From contig JAJNNQ010000031.1 of NCBI GenBank assembly GCA_027886175.1, positions 1,402,501 through 1,466,500 on the forward strand: a DNA stretch of 64,000 nt, written 5' to 3'. This DNA is from Phylloscopus collybita. Taxonomy: Eukaryota > Chordata > Aves > Passeriformes > Phylloscopidae. Positions 60,416-64,000 of this stretch are shown here, piece after piece. Position numbers and translations under genes: made by a program. Numbering within the stretch: position 1 is the stretch's first letter; the number at the start of each line of letters is the position of its first letter. The notes beneath the pieces were generated by a model. It did no database searches. It was not told the origin of the DNA and saw nothing but the letters and a program-made list of their open reading frames with translations.

Positions 60416-61119
60416 TGGAGAGCCCTGCAAACACCAGGTCTGGAAAGGATCCCCATCAGCCCGGCCGAGCACAGCAAGACCAAGTGGTGGGTGCAGAACC
60501 TGCTGAGCACCTCTTGGGCTCCAACATCTCCTGGGCTCCAGGAGGAATTCCCAGACTGGCCCCAGGTAACCCAGTTCACCCCTGGGGACCACAGGCCTCT
60601 GGCAGTCTGTTCCCTGTGAGGAAGAGCCGGTTGGTCCTGGTGGCACCAGAGACAACAACAAATCAGGAATCAATAAATCAGGAATCAATAAATCAGTTTC
60701 AGACCAAAATCCCACTCCAGGAGCACCTTCCCAAGCTGTATGCCACACAGCCTCCAGATTTATTTCCAGCAGGATGTCCTGAGGATCCCTGGAACCATCC
60801 CAGATCCATCCTCTGCCCAGACTTCCTTCATTTCCTCACACAAACCCCCAGGGAATGGGGGAGCAGGATGTGGACAAGCAGCACCTGTTGGGATCAGGCA
60901 GCCAGGACACCTCACTGGCACCTGGAAAATCGGAATTTAAGGAATCTCCTGGCAGGAGCACAGGTGCCAAGGGTGGTTCTGTGCCAGGGGCTGTAGTGCT
61001 GACCACACTGATGGGCACCAGGACAGGCGAGCAGGCCTTGGGAAGGAGGGACAGCTGAGGGTTTGCTCCTCCTGGGGATCCCCTCCACACCTCCTGCTCC
61101 CATGGCTGCTCCTCCCAGA

Positions 61120-61435
61120 GCTTGCCCTCCATCAGATAACAGCTGCCTCTTTCTCCTGCTCCTCTCTGCTGTCATGTTGACAGTATTTATAGGCTCTGAT
61201 CATATCTGTGCTTGCTTCTCCTCTCCGTCTCTCACCAGGCACCTTATCAGCTCTGCTTATCATTTCATGCACTCCTTGGTATTTTTTCCTGAGGGTTCTT
61301 CCAGCACCGTGCCTCACTCCTGAGCCATATTTCACAGCTCTCAGCTGAAGGAAAAGCTCCAGTGTTTACCTGCAATGCAGCCCTTGTCAAGCTCTGATCT
61401 CCTTAGAGCTAATCAGCTTACGCACCCGGCTGGCA
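61120..61435. promoter_or_regulatory. Candidate intron-1 regulatory element (GATA/E-box cluster)
   Basis: Repeat-free sequence containing CAGATAACAGCTG (GATA word next to an E-box), CTTATCAG, CTTATCAT and GCTAATCAG within 300 bases. This is motif-based inference. Confidence 0.25.
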
Positions 61436-61959
61436 GCGGGACAGGAGGACCTGCCTGGAAACCTCAGCCATGGCAGGGCTGGGAGCCTGCAGCAGGGAAA
61501 ACAAGAGCCAGGCAGCAGGCTCCAGTGATCTCACTCCCACACGAAGCCATCTGATCTCAGCCTGCCACGGGGAGGGCTTTGCTTTGCTCCACGCGACCAC
61601 TTCAGGCCCCTCAGCAGCTCACTCCGGATTCCTGCCCTCTCCCACAGGGAAAACCCTCTCTGGACACGGTGTGCAGCCAGGCTCAGCTCCCCGTGTGTGA
61701 GCTGAGGGTGAACTGCACCTACTCATGGCCCAAAATGAGATTTAAAGTGTGACCATGGCATGGACAGGACCAGGGGTCACTCCACAGCCCCTCCGGCCCT
61801 TGGCTCCATCTCTGCTGGAGGGAACTGGGAAGGGAAGAAGCACCTTGGTTACCTGCACAGCCTGAGGGAGGTTTGGGTCTGTCAGGGTCCAAAGGAGGGG
61901 CACAGGGATGAGGAAGGGTCTGGAAGGGGCAGATGTGGGAGCATTTGAGGTCACTTGGT

Positions 61960-62325
61960 TTGTTCAGCTGGAAGAGACTGAGGGGAGACTCATCCCAGCC
62001 TGGAGCTTCCTGCTGAGGGACAGCTCTGCCCTCTGCCCTCTGTGCTCAGGGACAGGACCTCAGCAAAGGCTGCAGCTGTGCCATGGAATCTGAGGTTTGA
62101 TCAGAGGGAAAGGCTTCTCCCAGAGGGTGCTGGGCACTGCCCAGGCTCCCCAGGGAATGGGCACGGCCCCAAGGCTGCCAGAGCTCCAGGAGCCTTTGGA
62201 CAGCACTTCCAGGGATGCCCAGGGTGGCATTTTGGGGTGTCTGTGCAGGGCCAGGGGCTGGGCTGGAAGATCCTTCTCACTCAGGATATTCCAGGATTCC
62301 ACACCATACCTCCTCTAAAACCTGG
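61960..62325 (+). mobile_element. CR1 LINE 3' region
   Basis: GAAAGGCTTCTCCCAGAGGG, TGCTGGGCACTGCCCAGGCT, CCCCAGGGAATGGGCACGGC, GCCTTTGGACAGCACTTCCA and GGTGTCTGTGCAGGGCCAGG. Confidence 0.9.
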
Positions 62326-63389
62326 ACTAAGGATTTTCTTCCTCTCAGCAGCCACTCCCTGCTGGAAAACTGGATCCTGAACCACGATATTTTCACTTCC
62401 ATGGGAAGCAACAGATTTTTATTTTTCTTTTTTTACATCCCTGCACGGCACTATCCCAAGTGGCTCCTGAAATCCAAGTGCACTGCTCCCAAGTCCATAA
62501 CTGCAGTCACAGCAGCAGGATCCCAGGCAGAGCTACTGAACTGGCTCCAGGAGCTTTGCTGGAGTCACACCCAAGCAGACACATTGGTCGTCTGGATTTC
62601 TCATTCCCTGTGGGTCCCTGCAATGACTCACCAACGTCTCCTGGCCCCTTCCAGCTCTTACAACCGTGGGCTTCACACATCCCAGTGTTCTTTAGTTAAT
62701 GACAGGTCTATGTCCTGTGGTTTCCCTTTCCATCTTTTCCCAATTAGAGCTTTGAAGGCTTCTGAGAGCAAAACTATTCCCTCTCTAAAACAATCCAGAC
62801 TCCTGCTGCGGCCAGCAGGGATGGCCCCACTCTCCCCTCTCCTGCCTGTGTCCCCTGTGTCACCACCCACTTGTGCAGCTGGAGACCCTTTGCCAGCAGA
62901 GCTGATTTCCACCTTTAATTGGATCCCCAGCTTCCATGAGGATCCCATAAAACCCTTTTGTGTGAGTGGGGACTGCAGCTGAAGCAGCCTCACCTTGTGC
63001 CCCACTGCTCTGGATCCTCATTTCCATCCCCACCCTCTCCCTGGCTGGCCCTGCCAGGGCTGGCTCCTACCAAACACAATCCAGATTAAAAATCATTTCT
63101 GGTGATGCCTGAAGTTTTCTCTGCCATGTGTTTCAGGTTCTGTGCTGCCCAGGGTGCAGCTCTCAGCCTCACACTCAGGGGCACTCAGCTCTGCACAGAG
63201 CAGGGACACAAAACAAATCCTGTTCCTGCTGCACCCCAAGCACAGCTGGGACAAGTGTTCAGCCCCAGAGCACAAACAGCGGGGGCTGGAGGGAGAAAAC
63301 AAGAAGGGTGGGACTGCATCAGCTGGGGCTGGGACTGGGCAATTCAACCCCAATGTGCAAATGGACCAAAACTTATAAAAGTGTGAGAC

Positions 63390-63612
63390 TTCATGACCAG
63401 TTGTCCATTTTGTGACCATTTTGGGTCCATTCTGTGTCCATTTGTGTCCATTTTGTGTCTATCTTGTGCCCACCTTGTACCCATTTTGTGACCATTTTGT
63501 GCCCATTTTGGGTTGATTTTGTGACCATTTTGGGTCCATTCTGTGACCATTCTGTGCCCATTTTGTGTCCATCTTGTGCCCATTTTGTGTCCATTTTGTG
63601 ACCATTTTGCTT
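63390..63612. repeat. ~10-bp minisatellite (TGTGCCCATTT/TGTGACCATTT)n
   Basis: About 20 units of CCATTTTGTGNCCATTTTG. On the minus strand it gives the spurious TKWAQNGHKM repeats. Confidence 0.94.
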
Positions 63613-63790
63613 CCACCTTGGGTGCAGCCCTGGCCAGGCCCTGTCCTGCCCAAGCTGTACCCCAAAGGCCTTTCAATAAATCTCTGCTTTATTCTCTGGC
63701 TCTGCCCAGTCTCTGCTCCAGCTCAGCCCTTCCCAAGGCACCCCTGGCCAGACCATTTTGCCCCCCTGGCCGAGCAGCCCAGCCCAGGTG
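63613..63790 (+). mobile_element. Possible LTR 3' portion
   Basis: TTTCAATAAATCTCTGC followed by TTTATTCTCTGGCTCTGCCC resembles the R/U5 end of an avian LTR, with the adjacent minisatellite possibly expanded within the element. Boundaries are unclear. Confidence 0.35.
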
Positions 63791-64000
63791 AGCTCCTTCC
63801 TCTCACAGCCTTGGGAAATCAGTCCCACCTTCCTCACTTACAACTTTCCACTACCTCATGGAGCTTCCAGGCCTGGGGAGGGGGGAAGAGCCAAGCTCTG
63901 GCACCTCATCCTGCCTGGAGAAGCCGTAGGAAACCGGAGCGCTCCGCTTCCGACTGCTCAGCAACACCTCCCAGCACAAACCTGGAGGAACCACAGCTGG

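Noticed and set aside
59539..60748. 346-codon minus-strand frames with repeated VFLGSIQCSW peptides
   Set aside because: Translations of the ~19-bp minisatellite in FMNL2 intron 1.
63800..64000. FMNL2 first exon or promoter at the right edge
   Set aside because: No MGNAGS-like coding sequence or CpG-dense promoter seen; intron 1 appears to continue past the edge.

Overview
This window is vertebrate nuclear DNA and most likely avian. It has split genes with canonical GT-AG introns, many CR1 LINE 3' ends in both orientations, several ~0.27-0.65 kb solo-LTR-like elements, dense minisatellites and short introns. No tRNA, rRNA, CRISPR array or prokaryotic-style gene was seen. Nearly all long unspliced open frames are by-products of tandem repeats.

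Two genes converge tail to tail. Positions 115-5260 (+) hold the last eight coding exons of PRPF40A, a U1 snRNP-associated pre-mRNA splicing factor. They run from a late FF-domain exon through the Lys/Arg/Ser-rich tail to the stop. Positions 58913-9361 (-) hold formin-like 2 (FMNL2) from coding exon 2 to its alternative last exons: GBD/FH3, coiled coil, proline-rich FH1, actin-nucleating FH2 and C-terminal DAD. The first FMNL2 coding exon (start codon and myristoylation site) is not seen and should lie beyond position 64000. Every reported exon has consensus splice sites, and exon phases match across every junction. The neighbouring pair PRPF40A-FMNL2, together with the protein sequences, separates this locus from the paralogous PRPF40B-FMNL3 locus.

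Layout: 1-5260 PRPF40A exons, with a 22-bp minisatellite and a ~110-bp tandem repeat in introns; 5261-7550 PRPF40A 3' UTR and the intergenic gap; 7550-9360 FMNL2 3' UTR; 9361-12033 three alternative FMNL2 terminal exons; 13674-21562 DAD and FH2 exons; 22902-22922 a predicted 21-nt microexon; 23896-26533 FH1 and coiled-coil exons; 27802-34752 FH3 exons; 34753-50588 repeat-rich introns with exons 3-6 embedded; 50670-64000 introns 2 and 1, with exon 2 at 58830.

The two genes are not functionally linked in any way visible here. PRPF40A acts in the nucleus in 5' splice-site recognition. FMNL2 acts at the cell cortex, where Rho-family GTPases release its autoinhibition and it drives actin filament assembly. 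The most interesting content is the FMNL2 splicing architecture (three mutually exclusive C-termini, a 7-residue microexon, a possible 36-residue cassette) and the repeat dynamics: CR1 copies with an internally amplified 41-bp unit, a 639-bp mosaic duplication, a 0.4-kb duplication, and a solo LTR almost touching a splice donor. I found no evidence of a wholly new biological system.
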